A DNA stretch of 64,000 nucleotides from Thalassotalea fonticola (GTDB lineage: Bacteria; Pseudomonadota; Gammaproteobacteria; Enterobacterales; Alteromonadaceae): NCBI RefSeq assembly GCF_032911225.1, contig NZ_CP136600.1, forward strand, positions 3,348,001-3,412,000, given 5' to 3'. A program made the translations under genes and the position numbers. Shown here one piece after another: positions 7,463 to 15,034 of this stretch. How positions within the stretch are numbered: the stretch's first letter is position 1; every line of letters begins with the position of its first letter. The notes beneath the pieces are model-generated. The model searched no databases and had not been told where the DNA came from. It was given only the letters and a program-made list of their open reading frames with translations.

Positions 7463-7924
7463 AGGTTTAATCATGTGAACGGTTTCAGGCTGAAAACCTA
7501 AATTTTGATAGAAACCTTTTGCATTTTTATTATTTGCAAAAACCTCTAGATGCAATAACCTGCACCCTAAATCTTTAGCCCAGTTTTCCGCAAACTCAAT
7601 TAAAACTTTACCTACCCCTAACCCTTGTGATTTTGGTGATACGGCAAGAAGCGGTATAGTTCCGCAAGTTTCACCTGAAATGCTATCTTTATGTGTGCGC
7701 ACATGAATAAAACCCAACGGAACATTATTGGTTTCAGCGATCAATGTGGTATTTGGTTGCGATGTTTCAGCAAGCATTTTAGAAATATAATCGTCTTGCA
7801 TTTTTTGAATGACTTCATCCGCGTGCCACTCTAGCAGTGCGACTTCTGCTAGGTTAGGTGAAAGCCCCAAAATAAACGGTTGATCACTTTCATTTGCTAC
7901 TCTAATTATTACTTTATTCTTCAT
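7457..7924 (-). CDS. GNAT family N-acetyltransferase
   Basis: 155-residue GCN5-related acetyltransferase. The acetyl-CoA pyrophosphate-binding motif A is LAVSPKSQGLGVGKVLIEF (near residues 94-112); motif B is NNKNAKGFYQNLGFQ. The substrate is not predictable; many cassette GNATs modify antibiotics, peptides or proteins. ATG with AAGAAAATT upstream. Its attC is almost entirely deleted, so it can now only move together with the DUF2750 gene. Confidence 0.88.
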   Translation of the reverse strand: MKNKVIIRVANESDQPFILGLSPNLAEVALLEWHADEVIQKMQDDYISKMLAETSQPNTTLIAETNNVPLGFIHVRTHKDSISGETCGTIPLLAVSPKSQGLGVGKVLIEFAENWAKDLGCRLLHLEVFANNKNAKGFYQNLGFQPETVHMIKPI

Positions 7925-7961
7925 ATAATTTTCTTGAATATTACTCTAAAACCCGAATTGC

Positions 7962-8061
7962 ATATAACGCCGCATTAAGCGGACAAAAGTAGTTGGCTAA
8001 AATGTGCGACGCAGGAGCAACAGCCAACTGTTATTTGTCCTGCTTGAGTGGCTTGTTAGGT
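7962..8061. repeat. attC site 15
   Basis: ATATAAC...GTTAGGT, major subtype with a GCGACGCAGGAGCAAC loop. Confidence 0.92.
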
Positions 8062-8063
8062 AT

Positions 8064-8450
8064 TTATTGCACCATTTCTAAAGGTGACTTTTTATAAAAT
8101 TTAAACTCTATCAAATTACTTGCTGGATCCTTAATAATAAATTTACCGGACTCACTACTATCATCGTTTATTTTTTCACTAGGTGAAAGAACAAAAGGAA
8201 TACTCTCAACTTCTATCTTTTTAGCAATAGACAACCATTCTGATTTATCTAAAATAACACCAAAATGATCTATGGATTGAGCTTTCATATTTTCTGTTTC
8301 TTGATGAAGTGTTAGCTGATGCCCAAAAAAGATAATATCTATCCATTTTCCGGTATCCCTGCCTTTTCTACAATTAAGTAAATTGACATAAAACTCTTCA
8401 GCTAAACGTAATTTTGGAACAACAAAAGACAAATGAAATGGATTACTCAA
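8064..8450 (-). CDS. VOC family protein (TTG start)
   Basis: 128-residue vicinal-oxygen-chelate protein: FHLSFVVPKLRLAEEFYVNLL at the start, DHFGVIL in the middle and FIIKDPASNLIEFKFYK at the end, with metal-ligand-type His, His and Glu positions. It resembles small dioxygenase-like VOC proteins. The start is TTG at 8450, with AGGAG seven bases upstream. The frame is open a further 140 bases upstream through attC 16, but that part is not gene-like. Confidence 0.8.
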   Translation of the reverse strand: MSNPFHLSFVVPKLRLAEEFYVNLLNCRKGRDTGKWIDIIFFGHQLTLHQETENMKAQSIDHFGVILDKSEWLSIAKKIEVESIPFVLSPSEKINDDSSESGKFIIKDPASNLIEFKFYKKSPLEMVQ

Positions 8451-8473
8451 CTTGGCACTCCTATATGAAAAAT

Positions 8474-8574
8474 ACCTAACGCCCAAATAACAGGCTAAAA
8501 ACTGTTTGCTAAAATTAGCGAGGCACGAGCAAAAAAGCAAACTGTTCTTAGTCCTGTTGATTTGCTTGTTAGGC
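8474..8574. repeat. attC site 16
   Basis: ACCTAAC...GTTAGGC, major subtype, with loop TTAGCGAGGCACGAGC. Confidence 0.92.
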
Positions 8575-8612
8575 GATATATTCCTCAACCTCACTAATTG
8601 TAGTAAGAGCTA

Positions 8613-9233
8613 TCAATAAGCAAAAGAAAACTTAGCCCAAGTAGATTTATCTGTATCTACTGCTTTTTCGGGAAATGAGAATGCCGTAGAGCGCTTTTCA
8701 TGATAAATGCCGCTTACGCTAATCATGATATTCCAAGTTTCACCAACAAATTTCTTCCGCAACACTTGCATTTCTCTATGTGATCCTTTCAAGAATTTTG
8801 GACGCCTTCCATCTTCGGAATCTTCGGTGCCCGCATAAGGTACCCAAAACCCACTCCAATCCTTTAGATTCCAGCGGTCAGGCTCACTCCACTTTTTCCC
8901 TTTGAATAATCTTTCGCTCAATTGAGCTGAGGCATGGAGTCTATGGAGGTGACCAGTTTCAGCGTTTTCTATATAGATATCAATAACTGCATAATCTTCT
9001 GATTTGCCTTTAGCACACACGTATAATGAGTATTTATCATGCATGAGATAAACGGAAGTTTGTGCTGGCAGTTCGAATTTTGTTGCTGATTGCCATTCCT
9101 CTTTGTCACAACGACCATCGAATAGCGGAGCTTTGTTGGTAGAATTTATTGCGATGACTTCGGAAGCGTTGGCTTCAGAAGTTACGAATGATAGAGAGGC
9201 GCACAATAACAACAGTTTTGACATGTTTTTCAT
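8613..9233 (-). CDS. Secreted protein with CBM9/DOMON-like domain
   Basis: About 206 residues with a signal peptide ending SEANA. The mature part has the pattern of a CBM9-like sugar- or ligand-binding beta sandwich (APLFDGRCDKEEWQSAT, then VYLMHDKYSLYVCAKGK, and a late WNIMISVSGIYHEKR). Probably periplasmic or secreted; ligand unknown. Start at 9233 because AGAGGA lies five bases upstream and the signal peptide begins there. Single-gene cassette. Confidence 0.7.
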   Translation of the reverse strand: MKNMSKLLLLCASLSFVTSEANASEVIAINSTNKAPLFDGRCDKEEWQSATKFELPAQTSVYLMHDKYSLYVCAKGKSEDYAVIDIYIENAETGHLHRLHASAQLSERLFKGKKWSEPDRWNLKDWSGFWVPYAGTEDSEDGRRPKFLKGSHREMQVLRKKFVGETWNIMISVSGIYHEKRSTAFSFPEKAVDTDKSTWAKFSFAY

Positions 9234-9380
9234 GGGATTCCTCTTGGTGTTTCGTGTTTTGGTTCTTATTACAGTACACATAAATTAAAGTTCGCTCTTT
9301 TGATGTAAAATGGAGAGCTTAAGCCAACCGAAACTAAAACACATGAAGTTCAAATGAATTTTAGCTGACTTCTTGCTGAC

Positions 9381-9481
9381 TCCTAACGCCCTGTTAAGGG
9401 GCAATAATATAGTTGGCTAAAATATTGAGCGGAGCGAAAACAGCCAACTGTATTTTGTCCCGCTTGAACAGCTTGTTAGGT
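9381..9481. repeat. attC site 17
   Basis: TCCTAAC...GTTAGGT, major subtype. Confidence 0.92.
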
Positions 9482-9493
9482 GATTGACTCATA

Positions 9494-9874
9494 TTACTTC
9501 TTTTTAAATTGGTTTGGGCGTACCAAAATCCAACTTGCTAGAACTAGGCCGCCAAAGCCTGTGTACAATACAATGAATACCCATTCAGGTGCGCTATAGT
9601 AAAGTAGACTCTGAATCCAGTATTGAATAAATGAACCCGAATAAATCTCAGAGCCAACCTCTTCTCGGAGCGACATTTCCCAAATGGTTAGGGGGCAAAT
9701 TACACTAAACCAAGACTGCACGACCACAATTCCGGTAGCCACCAAATGTAATATCCGAAAAGCAGGATTTCTAACCCAACGCCACTTTAGATAATATCCC
9801 AAGTAAGTTGCCACAAGGCCAAAAACCACGAAGAACACGAATAATACATGCGTGACTAGAATTATATCTGCCAT
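9494..9874 (-). CDS. DUF2784 family membrane protein
   Basis: About 126 residues. Matches DUF2784: it begins MADIILVTHVLFVFFVVFG, has a central WFSVICPLTIWE motif and three to four TM helices, and ends in a basic tail. Function unknown. I chose ATG 9874 since family members start here; a GTG at 9910 lies inside the attC core. Single-gene cassette. Confidence 0.8.
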   Translation of the reverse strand: MADIILVTHVLFVFFVVFGLVATYLGYYLKWRWVRNPAFRILHLVATGIVVVQSWFSVICPLTIWEMSLREEVGSEIYSGSFIQYWIQSLLYYSAPEWVFIVLYTGFGGLVLASWILVRPNQFKKK

Positions 9875-9908
9875 GAATGTTAGTAGTGATTCTCTGGGCA
9901 AACCTTTC

Positions 9909-10010
9909 ACCTAACGCCCACCTAAGGGGCTGATAATAGTTTGCTAAAATTGTGTAGCGAAGCGAAACCGAGCAAACTGTTAGCAGTCCCGCTTGAAATT
10001 CTTGTTATGT
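9909..10010. repeat. attC site 18
   Basis: ACCTAAC...GTTATGT, major subtype with GTAGCGAAGCGAAACCGAGC, very like site 9. Confidence 0.92.
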
Positions 10011-10020
10011 GTATGAAAAC

Positions 10021-10389
10021 CTAATCTTTATTTAGGCCCAGATCTATATACGCAATAATATAGCCATACTCCTTGTCACTTAGCTTTTTGTTACTATGTA
10101 ATTCTTTAGCATAATCAAAAGTCCAAGAGTTACCGTTTGGTGATAAAGATATGCTTAAATCTATGTTTAGTAGGGATTCATCGACAACTTTATGACCCTT
10201 TTTTACCGCCTTTCTAGCACAATAACTCAAAATATACTCAACCGCATATTTATCGACTGAAGGCTCCCAAGTATATTCAGTTTCACATGCTGTTTTGTGC
10301 TCACCATTGGAAGTTATATATTCCAACTCACCTTTAGTTGCACAAGAAACTAAAAGCATCATCACGAAAAATGAAAAGAATAACCGCAA
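10021..10389 (-). CDS. Lipoprotein of unknown function
   Basis: 122 residues. Signal peptide with lipobox LLVSC (Cys near residue 16), so lipid-anchored. The mature region contains two more cysteines (TACETEY and LSYCARK) that could pair. Start TTG with GGGAG about eight bases upstream. No family recognised. Single-gene cassette. Confidence 0.65.
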   Translation of the reverse strand: MRLFFSFFVMMLLVSCATKGELEYITSNGEHKTACETEYTWEPSVDKYAVEYILSYCARKAVKKGHKVVDESLLNIDLSISLSPNGNSWTFDYAKELHSNKKLSDKEYGYIIAYIDLGLNKD

Positions 10390-10411
10390 TTTAGCATCTC
10401 CCTAGTGATAC

Positions 10412-10514
10412 ACATAACGCCTCAATATAAGGCTAATTATGCTGGCATTGTTTTTGCGTTTTTTTTGCAAAAAGCATGACAGCGTTATTTGTTCTATTAA
10501 TTCTCTTGTTAAGG
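10412..10514. repeat. attC site 19a, left part of composite attC
   Basis: ACATAAC on the left, then the minor-subtype arm TTTTTGCGTTTTTTTTGC and CTCTTGTTAAGGG. Its right core continues directly into the interior of a second attC with no gene between them. Confidence 0.8.
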
Positions 10515-10590
10515 GACAAATTGTAGTTGGCTAAAATGTGAAGTGGAACCAGCCAACTGTTATTTGTCCCGCTTGAACAGCTTGTTATAT
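10508..10590. repeat. attC site 19b, right part of composite attC
   Basis: Major-subtype attC lacking its left core. It starts inside the arm (GTTAAGGGACAAATTG) and ends CTTGTTATAT. It belongs to the DUF3297 cassette. Confidence 0.8.
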
Positions 10591-10592
10591 GC

Positions 10593-10841
10593 TTAACTAT
10601 AAAAAGCTTCAACCGTTCCTTTAAGCTTAATTAGCATTGGCTGCCCTCGACGATCCAATGCTTTAGGAGACGGGATTTTTACCCAACCTTCACTAATACA
10701 ATATTCTTCAACATCAGTACGTTCTTTTCCGTTCAATCGAATACCAACATTGTGTTCGAAAATTTCTGCCACATGATGTGGACTACGAGGGTTTCCAGAA
10801 AGACGATCAGGTAAAGCAGGAAGAGATTTAGTATCGTTCAT
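10593..10841 (-). CDS. DUF3297 family protein
   Basis: 82-residue protein that matches DUF3297 along its whole length: LPALPDRLSGNPRSPHHV, FEHNVGIRLNGKERTDVEEY and RGQPMLIKLKGTVEAFY. Small basic cytosolic protein of unknown function, usually a core-genome gene, here on an integron cassette. ATG start. Confidence 0.88.
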   Translation of the reverse strand: MNDTKSLPALPDRLSGNPRSPHHVAEIFEHNVGIRLNGKERTDVEEYCISEGWVKIPSPKALDRRGQPMLIKLKGTVEAFYS

Positions 10842-10923
10842 ATTTTTGACTCAAATTTATATAAAAGTACGCCATTGTAGATAATATATATTTGGCGCTC
10901 AATAGCTTACTACTTGCCTAAGC

Positions 10924-11024
10924 ATATAACGCCCATTTAAGGAGCTGATAAGAGTTTGCTAAAATTGTGTAGCGAGCGAAATAGAGCAAACTGTTAGCCG
11001 TCCCGCTTTAAATTCTTGTTAGGT
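10924..11024. repeat. attC site 20
   Basis: ATATAAC...GTTAGGT, major subtype. Confidence 0.92.
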
Positions 11025-12104
11025 TTCCTCTAGTGTTTTTCTGTCTAAATACTTTTCAGGAGTTAACAAGAAGGTAGAAAATACATTCACAGCTTGTTCA
11101 AGTTGCTCTTTAACTCGATTAGGAAATACTTGGTCAATTGTATCCAACCGATCAAATTTAGAATGTAAAATAATGCCCCAACGACTTTCAGTTTTTCGAT
11201 CACAAGCGCCTTGAGATGACGAGTCGAAGCAATCCCAAAAAGCAGGATGCGTTGTTTGTGATAATCCATCTAATCCATACAGTCCATTAATTGAAAAATT
11301 TGTAGACTCTAAAAATGCAATTGGTATTCCAGCACAAGAAAAGGGGAAATGATCTGACCAAGGACCTGTTTCACCTTTTGGGTACTCCTTAGATTTTGGG
11401 TGCTCAAGGAATTGAATACTATTATTAAGTGAATCTGATGTTTTAATAATAGCTTTACGTAAAATAGGAGACCCATTATAAAGAGAAGTAGATTTACCAC
11501 ATGGATATGGCGTTGAAAGCGCGCTGTGAACATACATTTTATCGCCTCCAGCAATCATATCAAAATTAATCATGCCAGCTATATTTTGCAATGCTGTAGG
11601 GGTTAACTGTTTAACATAATGTTGTGAGCCTGATATCCCTATTTCTTCTGCTCCAAATGCAATAAAACGTATATTAAAATGTTTAGATGGCCTTTTAGAA
11701 ATAATCTGGGCAATCTCCAGCATAGCGGCAACACCTGTCCCATTATCTATTGCTCCATAAGAACCATCGCCTTTAGAGTCGTAATGAGCACCAAGAATGA
11801 TAGTTGGTAAATCATTACTATCTAATTCGGCAATTATATTATTTGACTTGAAATGTTGTTCTTTGTTTTTAAATTCAAAAGGTTGAACCTTAACTTTGAA
11901 GCCTAGTTCGCTAAGTGTTTTAGTTATAAATTCAGAGGTAATCTTTTCTTCTAAGGATCCTGAAGTTCGAACCCCAATGCCATCATTAGCAGATACCAAT
12001 TGCTGCAAATATGAATAAGCATCTTTTTCATTAGCGAAAACTGAGGTGGTACAGCAACATAGGAGTATTATATTTACTATTTGTGAGATTCGAGTTCGAA
12101 ACAC
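11019..12104 (-). CDS. M28 family zinc aminopeptidase, exported
   Basis: 361-residue M28 peptidase with N-terminal signal peptide (cleavage near SVFA). Metal ligands are visible in order: His-Asp in LGAHYDSKG, Asp in GAIDNGTG, Glu-Glu in FGAEEIG, Asp in INFDMIAGG and a late His in WSDHFPFS. It should be a co-catalytic two-zinc aminopeptidase or related amidohydrolase in the periplasm. Start GTG with AAAGGA upstream. It is the longest cassette gene seen here; the stop falls in the attC core. Confidence 0.88.
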   Translation of the reverse strand: MFRTRISQIVNIILLCCCTTSVFANEKDAYSYLQQLVSANDGIGVRTSGSLEEKITSEFITKTLSELGFKVKVQPFEFKNKEQHFKSNNIIAELDSNDLPTIILGAHYDSKGDGSYGAIDNGTGVAAMLEIAQIISKRPSKHFNIRFIAFGAEEIGISGSQHYVKQLTPTALQNIAGMINFDMIAGGDKMYVHSALSTPYPCGKSTSLYNGSPILRKAIIKTSDSLNNSIQFLEHPKSKEYPKGETGPWSDHFPFSCAGIPIAFLESTNFSINGLYGLDGLSQTTHPAFWDCFDSSSQGACDRKTESRWGIILHSKFDRLDTIDQVFPNRVKEQLEQAVNVFSTFLLTPEKYLDRKTLEET

Positions 12105-12158
12105 TTTTTAATCCTTTCTTAAAGAGTATTGGCACAATCTTCGATTGATAGCTTTAAA

Positions 12159-12259
12159 ACCTAACGCCTTACTAAGAGGCTAATGATGCTGGAACTGATT
12201 TTGCGTTTTTTGCAAAAGCTGTGACAGCGTTATTTGTCCTATTGAGTAACTTGTTAGCC
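12159..12259. repeat. attC site 21
   Basis: ACCTAAC...GTTAGCC, minor subtype (GATTTTGCGTTTTTTGCAAAAGC arm). Confidence 0.92.
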
Positions 12260-12264
12260 GTTTA

Positions 12265-12564
12265 TTAACTATTTAAAAGAAACTTCCTAAGATCTCGTTC
12301 TTGCCGCATCACATGTAAAATATAAACTTTATCCTTATCCACTTTATAGAAAACCCGACAAGGATTTACAACAATTTCTCTGTAATTGAAATTTTGTAAT
12401 TCTAAGGGGATTCTTCCTGATTCTGGATGAGTCTCAAGACGATTTACTTTATCGAAAACTTTTTGGACTAGATTTTTAGCCGCCAATAAATTACTTAATG
12501 CAATGTATTCTGCAACTTCATCTAAATCATTGAGGGCTGGAGCTGTCCATATTACTTCAGCCAT
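12265..12564 (-). CDS. ParE/RelE family toxin
   Basis: 99-residue type II toxin: WTAPALNDLDEVAEYIA, an NYREIVVNPCRVFYKVD strand pair and a YILHVMRQERDLRKFL tail, typical of ParE/RelE plasmid-stabilisation toxins. ParE members poison gyrase and RelE members cleave mRNA; the sequence favours ParE but does not settle it. The ATG overlaps the end of the antitoxin gene by 13 bases, so translation is coupled. Last gene of a two-gene cassette. Confidence 0.88.
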   Translation of the reverse strand: MAEVIWTAPALNDLDEVAEYIALSNLLAAKNLVQKVFDKVNRLETHPESGRIPLELQNFNYREIVVNPCRVFYKVDKDKVYILHVMRQERDLRKFLLNS

Positions 12565-12809
12565 TTATTCATTTTCTCTTTAGCTTCCACATTAGAAAAA
12601 ATATTACCCTTTCGAATTGCCTGCTCACCTCGAGCAACAGCTTCAAGTATAGCCATTCTTTGTTGCATGAATTCATAGTCATCAACATCAACAAGATATG
12701 CTGAAGGCTGTCCATGCTCTGTAATTAAAACAGGTTCTTTGGAAGTGTGAAGATCTGCCAATATTTTAGTAGCTTGTCGCTTTAGCGTTGTAACCAACTC
12801 TACTCTCAT
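12552..12809 (-). CDS. Phd/YefM family antitoxin
   Basis: 85-residue antitoxin. The N-terminal Phd/YefM DNA-binding fold (VTTLKRQATKILADLHTSKEPVLITEHG, then PSAYLVDVDDYEFMQ) is followed by a C-terminal helix that would neutralise the toxin. Start ATG 12809, with AGGA upstream (spacing about seven). Gene order antitoxin-toxin with overlap is the usual autoregulated layout. TA cassettes in integrons are known to stabilise the array. Confidence 0.88.
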   Translation of the reverse strand: MRVELVTTLKRQATKILADLHTSKEPVLITEHGQPSAYLVDVDDYEFMQQRMAILEAVARGEQAIRKGNIFSNVEAKEKMNKWLK

Positions 12810-12838
12810 AGTACTTCCTATATTTTGCAAGAATTAAT

Positions 12839-12856
12839 GTATCACTATAGTATCAC
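12839..12856 (-). promoter_or_regulatory. Putative TA promoter/operator
   Basis: The sequence GTATCACTATAGTATCAC carries a direct repeat of TATCAC around a palindromic ACTATAGT, 30 bases upstream of the antitoxin start. This is the expected place for Phd-type autoregulation. TA cassettes usually carry their own promoter. Confidence 0.45.
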
Positions 12857-12881
12857 ATTATATTGAGGTTACAACATATAC

Positions 12882-12983
12882 GGCTAACGCCCACATAACG
12901 GGTTTAAAAATTTTTTGGCTATAAAAACGAGCGCAGCGAGAGAAGCCAAACTTTTTAAATCCCTGTTGATGCGCTTGTTATAT
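12882..12983. repeat. attC site 22, divergent interior
   Basis: GGCTAAC...GTTATAT. The arm TTTTTTGGCTATAAAAACGAGCGCAGCGAGAGAAGCC differs from the other sites, suggesting a foreign origin. Confidence 0.9.
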
Positions 12984-12987
12984 GCAT

Positions 12988-13503
12988 TTATTTCACATTA
13001 TTACGAATAAAACTACTTAATTCAGATATAGACCGAATTATATATATAGACTTACTAGTCGATATTTCTTCTAATTTTTGTAAAAAATCATCATTCCAAA
13101 ACTTTGGACAAAGCTTCAACATTTTATAACTTTGTAAAGTTCCTTTAAAAACTGAACTACCATCCGGCCAACCTTCAGGCTTAACAAATACACTTTGTAG
13201 AAGTCGCTTGGCCACTAGCCAATAACTGACAATATAAGGTAAATCTATATAGATCAAAGTATCTGCCACATCTATTCGTTTATTAAATGATTCAATTCGA
13301 TCGAAGCCATCAATAATCCAACTATCAGAGGATAGTATATTTCCATGTACCTTATCGTAAGTCTGCCGATCTACAAGATCGCCATTTTTTTTATATAAAA
13401 TTGAATCTAATTGATGCAACTCAATACCTGTCACTGATGCTAAATTTTTACTTAACGTGGACTTACCACTACCAGGCTTACCAAAAACTGCTATTTTTTT
13501 CAT
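12988..13503 (-). CDS. P-loop kinase, topology-modulation (FlaR)-like
   Basis: 171-residue nucleotide kinase-like protein. Walker A FGKPGSGKST sits at residues about 7-16, with a DSWIIDGF strand and IDVADTLIYIDLP, as in adenylate-kinase-like DNA topology modulation (FlaR) proteins. Substrate unknown. ATG 13503 with GGAGGTAGT directly upstream; the longer frame upstream runs through a terminator hairpin and is not coding. Preceded by a structured leader with its own promoter. Confidence 0.8.
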   Translation of the reverse strand: MKKIAVFGKPGSGKSTLSKNLASVTGIELHQLDSILYKKNGDLVDRQTYDKVHGNILSSDSWIIDGFDRIESFNKRIDVADTLIYIDLPYIVSYWLVAKRLLQSVFVKPEGWPDGSSVFKGTLQSYKMLKLCPKFWNDDFLQKLEEISTSKSIYIIRSISELSSFIRNNVK

Positions 13504-13546
13504 ACTACCTCCATTCACTGTGACTAATCCCTTGAGGCAGATATAG

Positions 13547-13571
13547 AAAACCCGCCTCTTGGGCGGGTTTG
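13547..13571 (-). terminator. Intrinsic terminator upstream of kinase gene
   Basis: Inverted repeat AAACCCGCC-TCTT-GGCGGGTTT; read on the minus strand it is followed by TTTTC. It lies 45 bases before the kinase start codon, so it must end or attenuate a transcript starting upstream in the same cassette. Confidence 0.7.
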
Positions 13572-13660
13572 ACAAATGTAAAGCGCATCAAAAGCCCACC
13601 ATTCCTATGGAATGATAATAATTCGGGCTATTGTGCGAGTAACGTATATATTCATACGTT
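13572..13660 (-). ncRNA. Putative structured leader or small RNA in cassette
   Basis: Between a promoter and a terminator, without an ORF. It holds a nested hairpin: AGCCC (13593-13597) pairs with GGGCT (13625-13629) around CATTCC-TAT-GGAATG (13600-13614), followed on the minus strand by TTTT. A second dyad AACGTAT/ATACGTT spans 13641-13660. It could be a small RNA gene or an attenuator for the kinase. This is inference; no homology is claimed. Confidence 0.4.
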
Positions 13661-13661
13661 C

Positions 13662-13690
13662 ATACTGATAGATCGTAATATATGTGTCAA
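13662..13690 (-). promoter_or_regulatory. Putative sigma-70 promoter in cassette
   Basis: On the minus strand, TTGACA (13690-13685) and CAGTAT (13667-13662) are 17 bases apart. The -35 is perfect and the -10 weak. It points at the hairpin leader and kinase gene. Confidence 0.45.
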
Positions 13691-13722
13691 CTGAAAATAG
13701 ATGTAAAAGTGTACACTAAGGC

Positions 13723-13823
13723 ATATAACGCCTCATTAAGAGGCAAATTTAACTTGGTTAAAATTCCGGAACGCAGTGACAAAAACCAAGTTGAATTTGT
13801 CCTGCTTAAATGACTTGTTAGAC
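13723..13823. repeat. attC site 23
   Basis: ATATAAC...GTTAGAC, major subtype variant with ACTTGGTTAAAATTCCGGAACGC; its GGAACGCAGTGACAAAA part is shared with site 31. Confidence 0.92.
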
Positions 13824-13838
13824 AACAAGCCCCGTAAT

Positions 13839-14084
13839 CTATTTAAAACTTACAACCTTAAAGTGTGGGTTATCTACAAGAGCTTCTATTTTAGAAACTG
13901 AATCCAATACAAACAAACTCTCTGTATTATTAATTTTAATCTTTACACACTCTTCTCGACTTTTATTACGTTTGACTTCAAGAGCGACACCCTCGAATTC
14001 ATCACCTGAATTGAGAGTTAGTCTGATTAAATAATTATACATACACGCTATTTCTACATAATCATGTTGTTCACAAGAAATCAT
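13839..14084 (-). CDS. rof: Rho-binding antiterminator (Rof/YaeO-like)
   Basis: 81-residue protein matching Rof (YaeO) along its length: MISCEQHDYVEIACMYNY, then LTLNSGDEFEGVALEVKRN and ECVKIKI, an Sm-like small beta barrel. Rof binds the Rho primary RNA site and inhibits Rho-dependent termination in the cytosol. Normally a chromosomal single gene; here it is cargo on an integron cassette. ATG start. The next cassette's attC is damaged, so this gene and the following esterase gene may now move as one unit. Confidence 0.85.
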   Translation of the reverse strand: MISCEQHDYVEIACMYNYLIRLTLNSGDEFEGVALEVKRNKSREECVKIKINNTESLFVLDSVSKIEALVDNPHFKVVSFK

Positions 14085-14107
14085 GAAAGTTCACCATTTA
14101 GAGTGTT

Positions 14108-14180
14108 GCCTAACGCCCTGCTAAAGGGCTGATAATAGTTGGCTAAAATGTGCGAGGAACGAAGCGCAGCCAACTGTTAT
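14108..14180. repeat. attC site 24, right end deleted
   Basis: GCCTAACGCCCTGCT... through GCCAACTGTTAT, nearly identical to site 30, but it stops before the GTTRRRY core and runs straight into the esterase coding sequence. Confidence 0.8.
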
Positions 14181-15034
14181 TTATCCTCTTTTGACTTTGG
14201 CTGCAAGCTTTTTAACCATTTCAAACTGTGTGCCGCCACCAGAGGAGACGAATCGCTATGTCCATAGGACTCAACAACAATGCGCTTTATTGAAGCTAAT
14301 CCCTTATATTTTTTATTTCTTAGTTGGCTAACAAAATCTTCGACAAATGGCCCTGACTCTTTCTCTAATTCACCATAAGAAATAAAGACATTAATCGCAG
14401 ACTGTTTACTTTTTAAAGCGGCATGTTCTTGAGCAAAGAGTGTAGGAACTTTCTCGTCCAATGGACTACCGAGAATGTAATTTTTAAATGTGTCGGGTTG
14501 TACCATTAGTGCGTAAACACCAAATACTCCACCAGCGGAAAAACCGAAATAGGTTCGATTGTTCGGTTCGGTTCGGTAATTGCTTTCTACAAACTTAAAA
14601 ACATCTTTGCGAATAAAAGCCAGGTGATTATCAGCTTGGCCAAATTTTATTTTGGGATGTCTTGGATTAATGGTCTTCTTAAATGTGTAATCCATATAAC
14701 GACTGACATGAACCCCATATTGTTGCTTTAAATCCTCTGAAATGTCTTTCTGCCAGGAGATGCCTACTAAAATTACATCTTCCATAATCATATATGAGGC
14801 AGATGATAATAATTCGATATGCTCGACGGCATCAGTAAAGTAAACGACCGGGTAGTTTTTGTCCTTATTTTCCGCGTAATTATCGGGTAGTTTTATTAGT
14901 AGTTCGTATTGTTTATTCGATATCGTATCTTTAATCGGAATAACTTGTGTTCCAGGCATTTGGTATAATTTTTGCTCACTTGCTCCAACATTGATGAAAG
15001 GTAACAAAAACAAAAAAACTAAAATCTTTTTCAT
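14177..15034 (-). CDS. Exported alpha/beta-hydrolase esterase
   Basis: 285-residue Fes/BesA-like serine esterase with a signal peptide (MKKILVFLFLLPFINVGAS). The nucleophile elbow is GFSAGG (near residue 164), a late YGHSDSSP gives the catalytic His, and FISYGELE the acid loop. It is probably periplasmic and may act on siderophore-type or other esters. The C terminus reads into the remnant of its own attC, so the end of the protein may be altered (PKSKEDK). Confidence 0.82.
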   Translation of the reverse strand: MKKILVFLFLLPFINVGASEQKLYQMPGTQVIPIKDTISNKQYELLIKLPDNYAENKDKNYPVVYFTDAVEHIELLSSASYMIMEDVILVGISWQKDISEDLKQQYGVHVSRYMDYTFKKTINPRHPKIKFGQADNHLAFIRKDVFKFVESNYRTEPNNRTYFGFSAGGVFGVYALMVQPDTFKNYILGSPLDEKVPTLFAQEHAALKSKQSAINVFISYGELEKESGPFVEDFVSQLRNKKYKGLASIKRIVVESYGHSDSSPLVAAHSLKWLKSLQPKSKEDK

